64,000 nt of DNA from Cryptomeria japonica (lineage: Eukaryota; Streptophyta; Pinopsida; Cupressales; Cupressaceae). Of this stretch, positions 47,300-60,100 are shown in pieces (the first letter of the stretch is position 1; every line of letters starts with the position of its first letter). A program made the position numbers and the translations under genes. The stretch spans positions 147,807,744-147,871,743 of the forward strand of contig NC_081407.1 of assembly GCF_030272615.1 (NCBI RefSeq), read 5' to 3'. The notes beneath the pieces were generated by a model, which did not search any database, was not told where the DNA came from, and saw nothing but the letters and a program-made list of their open reading frames with translations.

Positions 47300-48420
47300 T
47301 TGGAAGGAGCCTAATAGCTTGAGGAAGATCTGGAAGGTTGAATCAATAGAATTTGGTTTGGAGAAGCAACTTACTATGGAACTAGAAGACCTTGATGCAA
47401 CGATGGAAGAAAAGAGTAGCTTGAGGAGAAGTCTAGATGCTGCTTAAAATTTTATTGAATATCGAAAAGAAGAAGTGAACACGTCCAGAGAGAAGAGAAA
47501 GGAATTGATGGATACACTCAAGGAGAAGGAAGAACAAATCATTGACAATCAAGCCCTACAAGACAAGATAGATGAATGTGAGAAGCTTGCTAGAGATAAT
47601 GCAATACTGAACAATGAGATGCAATCCATTGTAATGAAGCTAACAAAGGAGATTGAAGACAAGAAGAAGAGTGAGGAAATTTTGACTCAGTTATTAAATG
47701 ATAGATCTGATGAATGTTGCAGATTGAACTATGAGAATGATCAGTTGAAACTTGAATTGGTGCAATCCAAGAATGATGGGCAATAACTTGAAAGGTAGAT
47801 CATAATTCTGAGAGATGAACTTTCTACTGCTAATAAGTACAAACAAAAATTCAAATCTAGCTCAACCATGTTAGATGAGATGCTAGAAAGTCATAGAAGT
47901 GGAAAAGACATGCGAGGACTTGGATATGAGAAAGGAGAATCCTCCGATTCTGGACAAAGAAATTATTAGAAGAACAAGAGACCTCTAATAAGATAACCTA
48001 ATGCTTACAATTTCAATGGTAAATTTTTTGTTTTCAATAAAGTCGGTCATATGGCAAGTCAATGTAGAAATAGGATGATGAAAAATGGTCCTACCTATAC
48101 CGATCAATGTTTCAAATGCAAGAACTTTGGTTATGGGTCAAACATGTGCATAGCAGTGATGAATAATTTTCAAAATAAGAGATGTTATGCTTGTGGAATG
48201 TTTGGACACATTTCTAACCAATGCAAGATGAGACCAAATTAGATGAACTTCAAGCCTATCCAAGGAAATATTGTTTGATATGCCTGCAACAAATCCGATC
48301 ACATTGCAAAATATTGCAGAAATATGAATGTGAGAAAGAATGCTCTCGTAGACAAGAACAAATCAGATGAAAAGAGAAAAGTGAAGGTTGAAGAGGTAAG
48401 AGAGAATCATAAGAAGATCT
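47300..48420 (+). pseudogene. Copia C gag-like coiled coil and CCHC zinc knuckles
   Basis: After the primer site the plus strand encodes heptad-rich sequence (LEKQLTMELEDLDATMEEKS, then EEQIIDNQALQDKIDECEKL, MKLTKEIEDKKKSEEILTQL). A LDEMLESHRSGKDMRGLGYE motif follows, the conserved end of the coil in Sirevirus-like copia gag. Then come zinc knuckles: CFKCKNFGYGSNMC (His missing) and CYACGMFGHISNQC (complete), and a third, CNKSDHIAKYC. Stops at 47445, 47784 and 48241. The N-terminal UBN2 domain expected before the coil is absent, and no protease DSG follows. Confidence 0.7.
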
Positions 48421-48911
48421 AGGTTAAGAAGGAAGATTTGAATGTACAGAATGGCTCCACACCTGATTCTGATGTTGGGATTTCCCCTGATACCTAAGGC
48501 ATTTTGGCCTTAGGGGAATCTTTTCATTCAAATCCTTAAAAACCCCTTTCGGAGATCTATAACTGGCTAAGGAAGGTTGCAGATGATTGAAATTAGTTGT
48601 GCAATTGATTTCCAAAAGATTACATGCCTATTTGAGAATTCGGTAATGAATTCTTGGAAAACAGAGTATTTAGAAAGCCTTTATGGCTGTGCATTTATTA
48701 CAACTTAAAGTTAGGTTTCGATGAATAAAAAAGTCATTCTTTCATTCATTATTCACATTGCGAATGAAGAGAAAGAGTAGGAGAGAGAGGAAAACAAGAT
48801 TAAGCAATGATAACAGAACTTGAAGCGATCCGACAATGATTCCTAGCATCCGGTTGAAATTGAAAAGGTATTTATCCGTGTTCAAGTTGTTTTTCATACC
48901 CTATTTTTGAA

Positions 48912-49349
48912 ATGGCATCATCATTTGGTATAGAAACTGCATCGGTAGTATTAATCATTGATAGAGAAAGGCCAGTGTTCAAGAAACATACATTCAAATT
49001 GATTGAAGATGATCCGAATGGAGCATTTTCCTTTGTATCATATGGAGTGTTGCATAACAAGGACATTAGGGCATACATTCACTACCATATCAAAGAGCTT
49101 GGGAATGGAGACATGCTATCTTTATACACTAAGAATATGATGGATGCGATGGGGAACCTGAAGCCTGAATTCAAATAATTGCAAGTCAAGGGTTTTATCC
49201 AGTTTGTTCACTTTCCAATTTTTGATGAACTCGAATGGGTGAGGTATGTTTTGAGTGGAATCCATGATGAGTATATATGACTAGATAAACCTCATAAGAT
49301 CACAAAGTAATAAATTCAAGTGGTAACATTTTTAAATGCAACTAGTGAG
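48912..49349 (+). pseudogene. Unclassified element ORF in copia C, part 1
   Basis: ATG at 48912 (MASSFG), open to 49176, then stops tolerated to 49349 where solo LTR G splits it; resumes at 62776. Matches the ORF of copia B: RPVFKKHTFKLIEDD to RPVFNIIPEIAKQDD, YIHYHIKELG to YIHCNIEDLG, WVRYVLSGIHDEYI to VVHLVLSRVHGKFM, HKITK to CKITKEAI. It follows the gag-like region by about 490 bases of non-coding leader with no pol between. Function unknown; see copia B entry. Confidence 0.65.
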
Positions 49350-50069
49350 TGTTGGAATCTAAGAACCCTGAGAGGGGGGTGAATCAGTGCTCTACCAAAA
49401 AGATCAATTTTAACCTTACTAAAACATGCACATACCAACCGATATACCAATACATATAGAATTGAAAGAAGTAAAGAAACCAATAATCAAATCACATAAA
49501 TGAATACCATAACACACAAAATTATACGTGGAAAACCTCAAAGAGGAAAAACCATGGTGGGATTTTTGACCCACAATATCAATCCACTAGCCATATGAAG
49601 AGATATTAAAAAATATAATGACATGCACTTGTAGGAAGGCTTACAACCTAGAGCACACTACTCAATCACAAAAGGAGCTTCACTGACTACATACAGATCC
49701 AGACTACAATCTGGAGAAATGATTGAACTACGAAGATAGCATCTTTTATGCCTAAATACAATTCTGGTTAAGCTCTATGTGTTCCAGTTTGAAACCCTAA
49801 ACCCTTTACTAGAATACCCCTTTACATAAATATCCTCACATACATGATCTCTATCATATGTTTCACATTACATAACATTATCATAATCCCCTATCAACCC
49901 ATTACACAAAATGATCTAACCAATTGACCTATATACCTTTTACAATTTATCATGCCTTGTGTCAACTTAAAAAGAAAATTACAATATCAATATGATGGAA
50001 TTCTACACTCATATGAGAATGGTTGATGTTGTCATTGATGGCAACCAACCGGTATTAGGTCTCTACTAG

Positions 50070-51706
50070 TGCAGGAGCACCTATGACTTAGGCTTGTAGT
50101 CCTTCTACAATTTTGGCTTGTACTGACCTTAGCCAGGTCATGTTTCTAATAAGGACTCCAGGATGGTCCAAGGTGTGTGTGTAATGATTGGTTTGAGTCA
50201 ATTGTAGGCCTAGTTGTGTTAGTTTCCTTTCTAGGTTTGCACTTTGTGAGTAGGTGTTAGGGTGAGTAGTTAAAATGGCCTTCTTGTTGGCCAAAAGAGG
50301 CATAACTTGGTGAGAGAATTAGATAGGTTTAGAATAGTCTTAGGAATGATGAAAAAGACATGAATAATGACTTGTAATAGGTTGCCTAAGTTGGCAAAGA
50401 AAAATTTGAAAAATTGTAAAAGTTGTCATGACAACTTTGCTCTTAAAAGAGATTAGCGGTGGAGTTAGGGTTAGCATATTGACCTAAGATGCCTCCACAC
50501 ATGGGGAAGACTATTTAAACCTCCTCTTGCATGGCTACCAATATTGGAAGTTTGACTTTTGGTGAATGACAATCTGAAACCACTCATTTTCAAACTGTTA
50601 TCACTAGTTTTTTGTCTTATTTTGCATAAAAAGTGAACACAAATGGATTGAATCCATTGATCCAAATTTGGAAAATTGTTCTTTGGTGTGTTCCAATACC
50701 ATTAGGTCCATTTCATGCTTTTTTGATAGTGTTTGTTAATACTTTTACGGTTTTGTTTTCAAACAACCAGTTTTGGCTTGTAAATAGCAAATTTGTGTAA
50801 AAATGGTTGCCCCATAAAATCCCTCTGTTCTACCATCACGGCCTATTGGTACATGGAAGGAAACCCTATGTACATTGTAAATATGCAGGGAGCATTTCTA
50901 GGAGTTAATTTCATCATAGTTACCACCTTGTTCTAGGCGAGTCTAAGAGCATCCTGGCTAGAGAAAACAGGGTGTAAATAGAAGGTATATTGCAGGGGTG
51001 GATCCAAAACCTTAATATAATCATTTGGGATGGTTCATGAGGTCCATACAGAGTTGCAGTGGTAAGGAGAATCCTTGAAAAGCCTTTTTGATGCCCTTTT
51101 CACAAAGTTGGACAGTCACTCTCCTAGAAACCATTGAAACCCTAGCAAACCCTCATTTTTGGGTTAGGGCACTGTACGGAAATTTGGGAGACTAAAAAAA
51201 ACAAAATATCTTGGAGATGGGTGAGTGATTGAAGAAAAATAAAACTCTTTGCAAGGTATTTTGGACTGATTCCCTCAAAACCCTTAAAAACCGGATTTAG
51301 GAGACCTAATTGGGGCTCATCCTTGTAGCCCTATTTCTAGGCAATTTTATGAAATCGATAAGGGAGTTGAAGATTGCACAACCCCAAATGGACCTAGTTG
51401 AACTCATTCCATGGTAAATACCACCTCCACACCTCTGTAAGATCTTATAATACTATGGGGGTGAAAAGTGGGAAGTTGACAAGTAGTTGTCAAGGTTGCA
51501 AGATGAGTATTTGAGAAGCACATTAAAATTGGTAGAGTACCTAGTCAAAACACTCATTGCAAACACCTTAATATTGGTAAAGAGAAAGTCCTAGTAGAGA
51601 TTGGGAAGGACATGGAGGTCTTGAAGCATAGCTAGACCTGGTGAGGTTGGTGGAATTGAGCAACATGAACTAGGTGAAGTGTGAGCAAGCTAGGCGAACC
51701 CTATCA
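50070..51706 (+). repeat. 5' LTR of gypsy E (1637 bp)
   Basis: TGCAGGAGCACC to CGAACCCTATCA. First 520 bases match 56372-56892 closely. Confidence 0.88.
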
Positions 51707-51709
51707 AAT

Positions 51710-51721
51710 TGGTATCAGAGC
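51710..51721 (+). other. Primer-binding site of gypsy E (tRNA-iMet)
   Basis: TGGTATCAGAGC, exact canonical form, three bases past the LTR. Confidence 0.92.
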
Positions 51722-51747
51722 CTATAAGATTTAGGCTAGGAGAGTAG

Positions 51748-52790
51748 ATGTCCTTAGTGGAATCTGTAGGAGACAACACCATGGTTACCAATGTAAAGTT
51801 TGCAAAGAAAGTGGATGATTAGGAGGAAGAGAATAGGCTCCTGAAGGAAAAATTGGTAGAATTGGAAGGTAAGCTTGGTGAAATTGAAACCAAGGCAGAT
51901 GAAGTGTTGGTAAAGGTTGAAGGAGCAGAAGGGAAGGGTAAAGAGGTGTTAGAAGTAGATAGAGTACCTAAACCTGATCCTATTTTAGAACAAGAACCTT
52001 TCCTAAAGGCATTGAAAGCCTTAACTGGTAAATCACTAGAAGGATTGCCATTGTTCACTGGCAAAATGGAAGTAGAAGTGGTTCTAGAATGGATAGAGGG
52101 TATGGAGAACCATTTTGAATCTGAAGGCATAACTAAAGCTCAAAGAGTTAAAGTGGCCAAGTGTAGGATGAGGGGAGTTGCTCTCACATGGTGGAAATTT
52201 ATGTAGGATGAGAGGAAGAAAGTAGGTAAAACTCCCATCTCTTCTTGGAAAGTGATGTTAGTCAAAATCAAAGAAGCCTATCTCCCTGATGACTATGAAG
52301 TGCAGATCCATAGGAAAAGACAAAACCTAAGACAAAAAGACCTTGATGTAAGTGGTTATACAGAGGAGATTCACAAACTTAGTCTTAGGTCTCATGCGGT
52401 GGAAGAAGAAAGCCTTAAGGCAGATAGATACCTAAATGGACTAAGATGGAACATCCAAGAGGAAATTAGTCTATTGAACCCAAAGACAATTCATCAAAGC
52501 TATCAACTTGCCCTCAAAGTGGAAGAAAAACTAAAAAGAAAACATGATTCAAGTAGTAATAGGGGTAGAGGTAGAGGAAAAGAAAATAGAGGCCATAGGG
52601 GAGGCTTTGGAGGAAGAAATACAGAGCAAAGAACACAAGGTGACTCTTAACTCACTGAGTAGCAAGAAGGTGGCATTGGTAAAGGAGGATTCAATAGAGG
52701 AAGGGGGTCAAATAGTGGTTTTAGAGGAAGGTCTTGTGAACAAGGTAGAGGTTCCTCATATTTTGCCTCAATGAAATATTACCACTGCAA
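51748..52790 (+). pseudogene. Gypsy E gag
   Basis: ATG at 51748 (MSLVESVGDN). A TAG at about 51820 breaks the frame early. Then a coiled N-terminus (LVELEGKLGEIETKADEVLV), the capsid domain (LPLFTGKMEVEVVLEWIEGM, RVKVAKCRMRGVALTWWKF), a TAG at 52204 where Gln is expected, and ISSWKVMLVKIKEAYLPDDY. A Gly/Arg-rich linker (NRGRGRGKENRGHRGG) precedes a frameshifted stretch. Confidence 0.8.
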
Positions 52791-53518
52791 TCAGCTTGGT
52801 CATCTAGCATATAGGTGTCCTGAGAAGGGGTCATCATCACACAGCAGTGAGAGGAGAGTAAACTACCTTCAAGAAGAGTCCTCAAGCAACAAGACCTTAG
52901 AAGTGGCCTTAGAATTAGAGGTAGGTGACAACCTAATGATAAGGACTTTGATAAAAGAACCTATTAGAGAAGAGCCTAACCAAAGGAGATCACTATTAAG
53001 GATCAAATGCAAGATTATGGACAAAGTTTGCAAGGTGATCATTGACTCAGGGTCAACAGACAACATTGTGTCAGAAGAGGCAGTGAGTAAGCTTAAATTA
53101 CAAAGGATACCTCACAACAACCCATATAGGATCAGTTGGTTGAACAAAGGCCAACGTGTCCTATTCATGGGTGGATTTCACCATTGGGAGGTATAAGGAC
53201 AAAGTGTTGTGTGATGTCCTACCCATGGATGCATGCCATATTCTATTAGGAAGGCCATGGAAATTTGATAGATAAGCCATTCATGATGGAGCCAAGAATG
53301 CATATTCATTCAAGAAAGATGGAGTCACATTCAAGATACAATATATCCTTGAGGAAGGTGAAAAGAGGGCAATAGGTCCTAATGTCCTTTTGGTGAGTGA
53401 AAAACAGTTCTTGAAGACAATTGAGGAAGGTGAAGGAATAGGGTTTGTATTAGTGATGAAGCCTAAAGAGGAAGACAAGAAAGAGAAACCAGATTTGCCA
53501 ATGGAGGTTTAAGACCTA
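52771..53518 (+). pseudogene. Gypsy E zinc knuckle and protease
   Basis: Knuckle reads YYHCNQLGHLAYRCPEKG, with the first Cys replaced by Tyr. Protease active site IIDSGSTDNIVSEEAVSKL is intact, near 53040. A frameshift near 53170 leads to KDKVLCDVLPMDACHILLGR, the standard end of a plant gypsy protease domain, then a linker to RT with a TAA before DLLKQF. Confidence 0.8.
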
Positions 53519-54890
53519 TTGAAACAGTTCAAAGGGATAGTGAGTGATGGACAACCAACCACCTTACCTCCTAAAAGAGCCATAAGCCATCAAATTGACT
53601 TCATACCTGGAGCATCCTTACCTAACAAGGCGGCTTACAAGATGACTCCCCAACAAAATGTAGAAATTTCTAAACAAATCCAAGAGCTTTTAGACCAAGG
53701 CCTAATTAGGAAAATCATTAGCCCTTGTGATGTACCTACTATCTTAGCCCCAAAGAAAGGTGGTACTTGGAGATTGTGCACTGACTCTAGGGCTATAAAT
53801 AGGATCATTATTAGATATAGGTTTCCAATTCCTAGAATAGAAGACCTAATGGATTGCTTAGGGGAAGCCAAATACTTTACCAAGATTGACCTTAAAAGTG
53901 GATACCACCAAATTAGGATTAAGGAAGGTGATGAATGGAAAATGACATTCAAGACAATAGAGAGACTATATGAATGGCTTGTAATGCCATTTGGCTTATC
54001 AAATGCTCCAAGCACCTTCATGAGGCTCATGAATGAGGTGATGAAGGACTTCATAGGTAGATTTGTGGTGGTATATTTAGATGATATTCTCATTTTTCAG
54101 TAAGGATAAGGCAGATCATGTTAATCATTTGAAAATTGTACTACAAAGATTGTATGAAGAGAAGCTAACCATGAACTTAGACAAGTGTGAATTTGTTAAG
54201 AAGGAGTTGGTTTACCCTGGGTTTGTGTTGTCACAAGGAAATCTCAAGATGGATCCTAGAAAGGTTGAAGCCATAGTAAATTGGCCTACTCCTAAGCCAG
54301 CAACCGAGGTGAGAAGCTTCCATGGACTAGCTCAGTATTACAGGAAATTCATTAGACAATTCAGTGCTATATGTGCACCAATGTTGGACACTATTAGAGG
54401 TGGAATGAAGGAAAAGTTTTAGTGGAATGAACAAGCAAATAGAGGTTTTGAAACCTTGAAAGAAAGGATAGCCACTCAACTGGTGTTGGTGTTGCCTAGT
54501 TTTGAAAACTCTTCATAGTGGAAAGTGATGCAAGCAATGTTGTAGTAGGTGCTGCCCTAAGTCAAGAAGAAAGACTATTAGCATTCCATAGTGAGAAGAT
54601 AAGTGATGCTAAGAGGAAATAATCTTCATATGACTTGGAGTTATATGCATTAGTGTAGGATTTGAGGAAGTGGAGACACTATCTCCTTCCTAAGGAATTT
54701 GTAGTCTACACTGACAATCAAGCTTTGAGCTTTCTAAACTCACAAGACAAACTTAGTCACAAACACATGAAGTGGGTAGAATATATGCAAGCCTATGCCT
54801 TTACGATCAAGCACAAAAAAGGTCAATTAAACAGGTTGCTGATGCATTGAGCAGGAGACTCTTGACAGTCCAAGAAATTTAGTTAAGAAG
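53519..54890 (+). pseudogene. Gypsy E reverse transcriptase and RNase H
   Basis: [74 protein letters not shown] and catalytic [10 protein letters not shown] near 54085. A frameshift right after the YLDD box moves to the thumb/connection frame (FVKKELVYPGFVLSQGNLKM). RNase H: TDNQALSFLNSQDKL and MKWVEYMQAYAF at about 54700-54820. TAG/TAA at 54420, 54519, 54545, 54620 and 54655 interrupt it. Confidence 0.85.
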
Positions 54891-54899
54891 CATAGGTGT

Positions 54900-56348
54900 T
54901 GACAGTTCTAGACACCTATACTCGGATGATAAAGACTTCTCAAATGCCTACAAAGTATGCAAAGAGTATCAAAATCATTTTCATAGTGAGTATTCTGATT
55001 TTACCTTGCAAGATGGATTATTGTTTACAGGAGGGCAACTTTGTGTGCCTAGAGGGTCAATAAGAGAAAATATCATACAAGAGAAGCATAATGGCAGTCT
55101 TGGTGGTCATTTTGGAGTCAATGAGACTCAAGAGTTAGTTTAAAGGTATTACTATTGGCCTAGGATGAATCAAGATGTTAGGAAGTATGTGGAAACTTGT
55201 ATTGTTTGTCAAAAAGCCAAGGGCACTTCATAAAATACCGGTTTATACCAACCTCTTCCCATACAAAATAGACCTTGGGAGTGCATTAGTATGGATTGTG
55301 TAGTGGGTTTGCCAAGGACAAATCAGGGATTTGACAACATTTATGTCATAGTGGATAGGTTTAGTAAGATGGCCCACTTTGTACCTTGCAAGACCACTCA
55401 TTATGCATGTCATATAGCTCATTTGTTCTTCAAGGAAGTGATAAGGATACATGGTTTACCTATGAGTATTGTTTCAGATAGGGACTCAAAGTTCATGAGT
55501 CATTTTTTGGAAGACACTTTGGCAAAAACTTGGTACCAACCTATCCTTTGGATCAGCCCGCCATCCACAAATAGATGGGCAGACCGAAGTGGTTAATACA
55601 AGATTAGAAAACTTATTGAGGTGCCTTACCAAGGAGTATGGTCAGACATGGGATCAAGTGTTATCACAAGCTGAATATGCTTATAATGACACAATAAATA
55701 GAACCATAGGCAAGAGTCCTTTTGAGGTGGTCTATGGTCTTCCCCCAAGGGGTATACTAGAGCTAAGGGACTTAGGAAATACAACAACAAGGAGTGGATA
55801 TGTTGAATACTTTGCTCAGTCAAGCAAGCATTAAAGGAGAACACAAGTAAGATCAAGTAGAAGGTTGATGAGAGAAGGAAGAACCTACAATTCCAAGTAG
55901 GTTATCTTGTCATGGTGCACCTTAACAAGGCAAGGCTACAACAAGGAGTACCTAATAAGTTGTAGATGAGAAGGTTGGGTCCATGTGCCATCCTAGCCAA
56001 GTATGGAGAAAATGCATACAAGGTGGACCTACCAAGTGAAATAGGATTGTCACCAGTTTTTTTAATATAGCAAACTTAGTTTCTTACAAAGGACCAATTC
56101 TAGATTCAGATTGCATTCACTCAGAGGTATCAGATGATGTAAATAACCTTCAAGTACTAGAAAAATCAAGTCCAAAGGCTGAAAAGGTATTGAGTTCAAG
56201 GATCACTAAGAAGACAAGACACCAAATTTATTGGGAGCACCTAATCAAGTGGTAGGGTATGGATGATGCTGAAGCTAAATGGATGCTTGAGATAGAGTTC
56301 AAGAAGTTAGGCATTGATCAGAATCTGATCCCCAAAGAGGTGAATTAA
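54900..56348 (+). pseudogene. Gypsy E integrase with chromodomain-like C-terminus
   Basis: HHCC region: GSLGGHFGVNETQELV and CIVCQKAKG near 55200; core: [29 protein letters not shown], and after a frameshift near 55545 [37 protein letters not shown] follows. The C-terminal end (about 56190-56348) reads ITKKTRHQIYWEHLIKW then AKWMLEIEFKKLGID, a chromodomain-like fold that in chromoviruses guides insertion. Stops scattered after 55834. Confidence 0.8.
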
Positions 56349-56371
56349 TTTTCTTTTGTTTGGGAGAATGG

Positions 56372-56892
56372 TGCAAGAGCACCTAGGACTTAGGCTCGTA
56401 GTCCTTCTATAATTTTTGCTTGTACTAACCTTAGCCAAATCAGGTTTCTAATAAGGAATCCAAGAGGGTCCACAGTGTGTGTGTAATGATTGGTTTGAGT
56501 CAAGTGTAGACCTAGTTGTGTTAGTTTCCTTTCTAGGTTTGCACTTTGTGAGTAGGTGTTAGGGCGAGTAGTTAAAATGGCCTTCTTGTTGGTCAAAAGA
56601 GGCATAACTTGGTGAGAGAATTAGAGAGGTTTGGAATAGTCTTGGGAATGATGAAAAAGACATGAATAATGACTTGTAATAGGTTGCCTAAGTTGGCAAA
56701 GCAAAATTTGTAAAATTGTAAAAGTTGTCATGACAACTTTGGTCTTAAAAGAGCTTAGTGGTGGAGTTAGGGTTAGCACATTGACCTAAGATGTCTCCAC
56801 ACATGGGGAAGACTATTTAAACCTCCTCTTGCAAGGTTACCAAGGTTGGAAGTTTGATTTTTGGTGAATGACAATTTGAAACCACACATTTT
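56372..56892 (+). repeat. Truncated 3' LTR of gypsy E
   Basis: Begins TGCAAGAGCACC after the purine stretch GTTTGGGAGAATGG and tracks the 5' LTR to AAACCACACATTTT, then stops matching. About one third of the LTR remains. Confidence 0.85.
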
Positions 56893-57142
56893 TTATTGAT
56901 GGTAAGAAGACACATTTTTCTTTACCGGCAGATGTGTTAAGATTTCACTTAACCGACAAGCATTAAATGTGGTTTTTTAAAGAAATTTTTGGTTATAAAG
57001 CATCGTAGAACCCTCATTTTGACTCACCAAGCATTCAAACATCAGAGAGCGTGAAATTGAGTGAAGGAAATCTAAAGGTGAAGCAGCGAAGTGGTTTTCA
57101 AGCATTCAAAGATTTCAAGTTATGAGGTATTTATCTTTTGTA
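56893..57142 (+). promoter_or_regulatory. Leader of copia B ORF with TATA-like box
   Basis: 250 non-coding bases between the deletion junction and the ORF start. TTGGTTATAAAGC near 56989 resembles a TATA box, with a CTCATTTTGACTCACC stretch about 25-40 bases on. Could be an internal promoter for a separate mRNA, but there is no direct proof. Confidence 0.2.
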
Positions 57143-60100
57143 ATGGCATCTTCATCTTTTGCACCTGAGTTTATTGCAAACCCTACTATGGTAGATAACA
57201 TCAAGCGCCCTAGACCTGTATTCAATATTATCCCTGAAATTGCTAAACAAGATGATTCTATCAAAGCTTTTTCAAAAATTCCGAAGGGTGTCTCTTTTGC
57301 TGAAGACCCAGGAATCTATATCCACTGCAACATAGAAGACCTAGGGATTGAGGACTTGAAAAAAATATTTAATGATGTTATTACTGATGAGAAAGGTTTG
57401 ATTAAACCTCAACATAAGATTTTTGAAGACTTAAGTTTTGTTGAAATTCTAAGTATTCCTGAATTTCCAAAGGAAGTAGTTCATCTTGTGTTGAGCAGAG
57501 TCCATGGAAAATTTATGTCGTTAGAGTCAGTTTGCAAAATAACCAAGGAAGCAATTAAGACAGTTACTGGTTTACCCTCAACCGATAGTAGACTTGACAA
57601 AACCAAGAAAATACCTAACAAGAGTGTGATGAGCTTAGAGCTACATCCGACAATAGATCCCTTAGAGTCAATGATGTTAGAGATGCAAATGTGAGATATG
57701 TGGGTATGGTACTTGGCTATAGAGTAACACATGCAAACAGATTGAATTTGGTTTCTAGCCTTTGTATTCACAGTGCATATGATATGGCAAAGAACAAAAC
57801 TAAAATTGATGTTTGTGAATGGCTTAAGGATGAATTGATTGATAACTTGAAGAAGATTAAAGGTAACAAGAAAGGAACTTTTTGCTTTGGCAACCTGCTT
57901 GTCTATCTAATGCTTTACTTCACCAAAGAGATACCTGACATTGGCTATAAGGATTTTGGATATGACATCCTGGTAGGAAAAAAAATTTTGAAAGCTTTCA
58001 CCGGTATGGGCACTGACTGTGACAAGATCATCACAGATTATTTCAAAACTTTTTCAACCAAAATGAAGGCAAGAGAGAGGTTACCGCAGAGTATAGTTGA
58101 CAAGTATGACAAACAAATCTACTTTGTTATTAAACGTGATGAGACATGGATGGAAGTAGTTAGCCCTAAAAATACTTGGGCTATTGAAATGGGTTATGAA
58201 GTTGATTTACCCATTCTTGAAACATATGCAAAAACACTACTTGATGCACCTAGAGAACCATCTGAAGAAATTTTTGATAATGCTGAGACAATTGAGAGTG
58301 TTGTTTCAATGTAGAAGCAGAGAAAAAGGAGAGAAAATTTTATCAGAGATGCATCCAAGATGGCTAAGGAGGTTAAAGAAAATGTAATGAACTTAAGTGG
58401 TATATCTACTAGTGATCTAGAAGGACTGAAACTAGAAGCACATGTTTCACCGATTGTCACTTCTTTTGATACCGACAGTGGAAAGGTAGCTGAATTCAAG
58501 AGAGTAGAGAGGAAGAAAAGAAAACCCTCACTGGTACCTTCTCCTTCTCCCAAGAGAACCAGAACACTAAGGAAGAAACAACAGGTAGTTAGGGAACCTA
58601 AGAAGAAGCTTACACCGAAGAAGAAACAAACACTGGATACCCCTACTCTGGAAGAACTATTGAATGAGATAACACAGGAAGGAAATATAATTAATGTAAA
58701 CAAATTATATCATTCTTTTAAGAATTCTGATAGGGAAACAATAGAAGAGAGAATTATTATGCATTTAGATATCTATAAGAAGGTTTTGATTGAAGTAATA
58801 GATGATTTTCCAAATGATCTGTATATGAGATTAGAAGCAAAAAGATTATCAATAATGGAACTTGATAAGAAGTTGAAAGTTGAAGCCTTATTGGTAGTAC
58901 ATCTTGTGAATTCAAAAGAGGAAATTGATAAATTAATTTTTGAGGCAAATTGGTCAGTTTTTGTTAGTAGACATCGACAAGTGAGCCTAATGGCTGGGAG
59001 AGTTGAGGAGATTGCTGATGAGACTGCAGACAAATGGGATATATTCTTTGTTGAAAAGGAAAAGTAAGAAGAAAGGAGCAGACTGAAAATGGACAAAGCA
59101 TTTAAGGTATATCAAAAGGATAAGGATAAGGGTAAAGGAAAAGTTGGTGGTGTTCCTGCAATAAAGATTATAGATAATCTTCCACCTCCAGCTTAGGATA
59201 TCCCACTAGTACATACAGTCAGTCCACCTGATATGGGAACTAAAGATATTACTCTTGATAATACTTACCCAGATTCAGAGATTCCCTTTTCTATGAATGT
59301 TGATAAATAGGATATTAACATTGTTGTAGATAAGGAGACTGTAGAAGTTAATGCAACTGATTGTGAGAATATCAAGATCTCTGAGACACCGGAAAATACT
59401 ATTGACTCTCAGAATACTGAGACACTGGCAGAAGATAAAGGAACTAATATAGAGAAACAATCTGAGGCAGAGGTTCATGTTGAGACAGAGAAACCGATAG
59501 AGAATGTGAATAAAGAGGAATCAATAGTTGGTAATAAGGAAGAAATAATTAAGGTTATTGGAGAAGTATCTGTTGAGAGGAAAGCTATTGCTGAACTGAG
59601 CACATCTACAGGTGAATTTAGACCTACTAGTGTGATATATGTTCTTTTGGATTCTATCAAAAGGATAATAGATTGAAATGCCTTGGCATTTAAGGCTATT
59701 GATGATTCACTACCTATCTTGAGGATGATTGCACCAACATGTAAGATAGATCACATTGACAATTCTTTAGGTAAATTGAACACCTTGTCCAAATTCATTT
59801 CTAAAAATGTTCTAGCTCTAGAGAAGTTGAATGAAGGAACAGTTAAGGAGAGAGTTGATAAAGAGAAGGGTGAATTATTTGAGAGCACTATTAAACATTG
59901 TACAAAGAACTTAGATTCACTATTACTAGTACTCAATTCTACAATTTTGGAGTATAAGGAGTTGTATAGAGAAGCCTGTAAGCCTCACTATTTGACAGAG
60001 GACATTGATGAGGAGATTAAAAAGACACAAAAAGAGATTGATGACATAGCAGACAATATCATAGGTTCTTCAAATCTTACATTAGTTTTTGAATAGAAAA

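Larger units (their letters stand above)
50070..56892 (+). mobile_element. Ty3/gypsy element E (chromovirus, Galadriel-like), 3' end deleted
   Basis: 5' LTR 50070-51706, primer site 51710-51721, gag, protease, RT, RNase H, integrase, chromodomain-like tail, purine tract, and the first 521 bases of the 3' LTR (from 56372). The 3' LTR breaks off near 56892 and copia B sequence follows that is not the other side of the insertion site, so a deletion removed the rest of E plus much of B. The YGLPPRGILELRDL signature suggests the Galadriel clade (from family knowledge). Confidence 0.87.

Noticed and set aside
51819-52130. Minus-strand Ser-rich open frame
   Set aside because: Antisense shadow of the gypsy E gag.
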